A stretch of DNA of 64,000 nucleotides, from the NCBI RefSeq assembly GCF_001792775.2, contig NZ_MLGE02000010.1, positions 1-64,000 of the forward strand, given 5' to 3'. Both the position numbers and the translations under genes were made by a program. This document shows, piece after piece, positions 63,000-64,000 of this stretch. Within the stretch, counting starts at the first letter, position 1. The number at the start of each line of letters is the position of its first letter. The notes under the pieces were generated by a model, which was not told where the DNA came from, searched no databases, and saw only the letters and a list, made by a program, of their open reading frames with translations. Origin of the DNA: Staphylococcus pseudintermedius (GTDB lineage Bacteria > Bacillota > Bacilli > Staphylococcales > Staphylococcaceae).

Positions 63000-63124
63000 G
63001 ATAGACTCCTTTTATCTTTTCTTATTATTGCTATCATATCACACAATAGGAAAGGTTTCTTGCGTTTGAACATTTCAATTTTAAGGGCTCTAAAGTTAAT
63101 TTATTCTTTGTACTTACCATACTG

Positions 63125-63263
63125 GTTGCAGAACCCACCCTTGCGTTCCTAGGCGCTCACTCCCACTAACCAACGTTTTGATTCAACTGTTACAGAAAGG
63201 AAAGGCTTGGTGTATTTTCAATTTCGCTTTAATACCTCAGGCGTCTCGGGGCATTCTGCAATT
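63125..63263 (+). repeat. Core palindromic repeat module, diverged copy
   Basis: From GTTGCAGAACCCACCCTTGC to GGGGCATTCTGCAAT. It shares GCGTTCCTAGGCGCT, CACTAACCAACGTTTTGATT, CAACTGTTACAGAAAGGAAA and TACCTCAGGCGTCTC with other copies. The end arms TTGCAGAA/TTCTGCAA have co-varied from TTGCC/GGCAA while staying complementary. Confidence 0.7.
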
Positions 63264-63384
63264 TTATTCACTTCAAACCTTTTTATGCGAAAATCTTATC
63301 AATGGTGATATCCCCTTTCTATTCTAATATGCTAAGCCTTAATCTTTCAAAGTAGTCATCAACTATGTATCTGTGGCTATTCAA

Positions 63385-63446
63385 AATTGGTGATGGATTT
63401 TCAGGTTCAGCTGATCCCTCAAGCGTCTCCTATCATTTGGCAATCT
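63385..63446 (+). repeat. Partial core repeat module (right half)
   Basis: AATTGGTGATGGATTTTCAG through GCTGATCCCTCAAGCGTCTC to TTTGGCAATC, matching only the right half of the module. It lies 122 bp after the full copy. The interval 63264-63384 holds no gene. Confidence 0.6.
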
Positions 63447-63561
63447 TTCATTGTACTTTTTCACTCTATAAGTAAAACGAGTGAGATTAACGTAATGAAC
63501 TCAACTAAGGTTCAAATTGCCGATATTTATTGTTTCATGAATCTTTAAAGTCAAACAATAT

Positions 63562-63577
63562 TATGACAATTGTCATA
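63562..63577. promoter_or_regulatory. Perfect 16-bp palindrome upstream of nos, probable operator
   Basis: TATGACAATTGTCATA is a perfect dyad 6-21 bp upstream of the putative -35 of nos. Its position suits a dimeric regulator acting at the nos promoter. I could not match it to a regulator box I know with confidence. Confidence 0.5.
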
Positions 63578-63582
63578 TTCAT

Positions 63583-63611
63583 TTCAAAGGTGACATGAAT
63601 TTCATTATAAT
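63583..63611 (+). promoter_or_regulatory. Candidate nos promoter
   Basis: TATAAT at 63606-63611 with TTCAAA at 63583-63588, 17 bp apart. The start would be near 63618, right before the GAGGTGGGG ribosome binding site, so the leader is very short. Confidence 0.6.
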
Positions 63612-63629
63612 AACGATGAGGTGGGGAAT

Positions 63630-64000
63630 ATGCTAAAAGAAGCACAAGCATTTATTAAACAAATGTATGATGAATTAGATTTATCTACAACTGAACGTGA
63701 TGCGCGCTTAGCAGAAATAGAACAAGCCATTCATACAACAGGGACATACCAACATACGACAGATGAACTGACCTATGGTGCACGTGTAGCTTGGCGTCAT
63801 TCTAATCGCTGTATCGGTCGTTTATTTTGGGAAAGCTTGAAGGTGATTGATGCGCGGGATATTAAAGAAGAAACACCCTTTTTAGAATCCATTGAATCAC
63901 ACATCAAAACTGCGACTAATAGTGGTCGTATCAAGCCTTGTATAACAATTTATGCGCAGTCGGATGAAGAGGGGCCTCAAATTTGGAATAATCAGCTGAT
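63630..64000 (+). CDS. nos: Nitric oxide synthase oxygenase, 5' part
   Basis: The first 123 codons of bacterial NOS, which makes nitric oxide from arginine using haem and tetrahydrofolate or tetrahydrobiopterin. The haem-ligating cysteine is C61 in [19 protein letters not shown]. The start is ATG 63630 after GAGGTGGGG. The gene runs off the right edge; the arginine-binding glutamate and the C-terminal part are beyond the window. Staphylococcal NOS protects against oxidative stress and lacks a reductase domain. The reading frame is intact as far as visible. Confidence 0.93.
   Translation, partial: MLKEAQAFIKQMYDELDLSTTERDARLAEIEQAIHTTGTYQHTTDELTYGARVAWRHSNRCIGRLFWESLKVIDARDIKEETPFLESIESHIKTATNSGRIKPCITIYAQSDEEGPQIWNNQL

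Overview
The window is chromosomal DNA of a Staphylococcus. It is AT-rich, and nearly every protein and most of the gene order match the staphylococcal core genome: perR-bcp-hemL2, a Sav1866-type ABC exporter, mutY, recX-mgt, vraUTSR-map, murT-gatD-ftnA-dinB, rlmD-dgkB-gatCAB-putP-camS-ligA-pcrA-pcrB, purB, nadE-pncB and nos. The 16S fragment and the protein divergence from S. aureus would fit the hyicus/intermedius side of the genus. I cannot name the species.

Layout. 1-257 is the 5' end of a 16S rRNA gene on the minus strand with a textbook promoter. 0.9-7.2 kb holds peroxide regulation and defence (perR, bcp), a 2-hydroxyacid dehydrogenase, glutamate-1-semialdehyde aminomutase, a FUSC-type membrane protein and an FMN glutamate synthase-like protein. 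7.5-20 kb holds an ABC exporter, a nucleotide phosphatase, mutY, a membrane hydrolase, a TagGH-like ABC pair with a degenerate ATPase, yfhH, recX, mgt and pyruvate oxidase. 20-28 kb holds small housekeeping genes (a DJ-1/PfpI protein, a YfkAB radical SAM protein, thioesterase, aminopeptidase, ptpA, yihY, carbonic anhydrase). 28-31 kb is the cell-wall stress operon vraU-vraT-vraS-vraR, with map upstream. 33.8-38.4 kb holds the MurT/GatD lipid II amidation pair, ferritin, an exonuclease and DNA polymerase IV. 42-56.9 kb is tRNA/rRNA modification, lipid kinase, the Asp/Glu-tRNA amidotransferase, proline uptake and the pcrB-pcrA-ligA-camS operon. 57.8-63 kb holds a TrpR-like regulator, purB and NAD salvage. 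The window ends inside nos.

Accessory content. 39.1-42.1 kb is an AT-rich insertion between conserved genes. It carries a radical SAM/SPASM enzyme and an MFS transporter broken by a one-base deletion in a homopolymer. It looks like a peptide-modification and export cassette, but no convincing precursor gene is visible.

Repeats. Most large intergenic gaps hold copies of one nested palindromic repeat system. An outer terminal inverted repeat (about GGGACATAAAAATTTTTGATGC) encloses an inner module that starts ATTGCC, ends GGCAAT and folds on itself. Solo inner modules, deleted cores and solo ends also occur. Several copies double as rho-independent terminators or lie between a gene and its terminator. 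A 28-bp tandem array and a 109-bp direct duplication lie upstream of pcrB. No tRNA, CRISPR array, prophage or transposase gene was seen.
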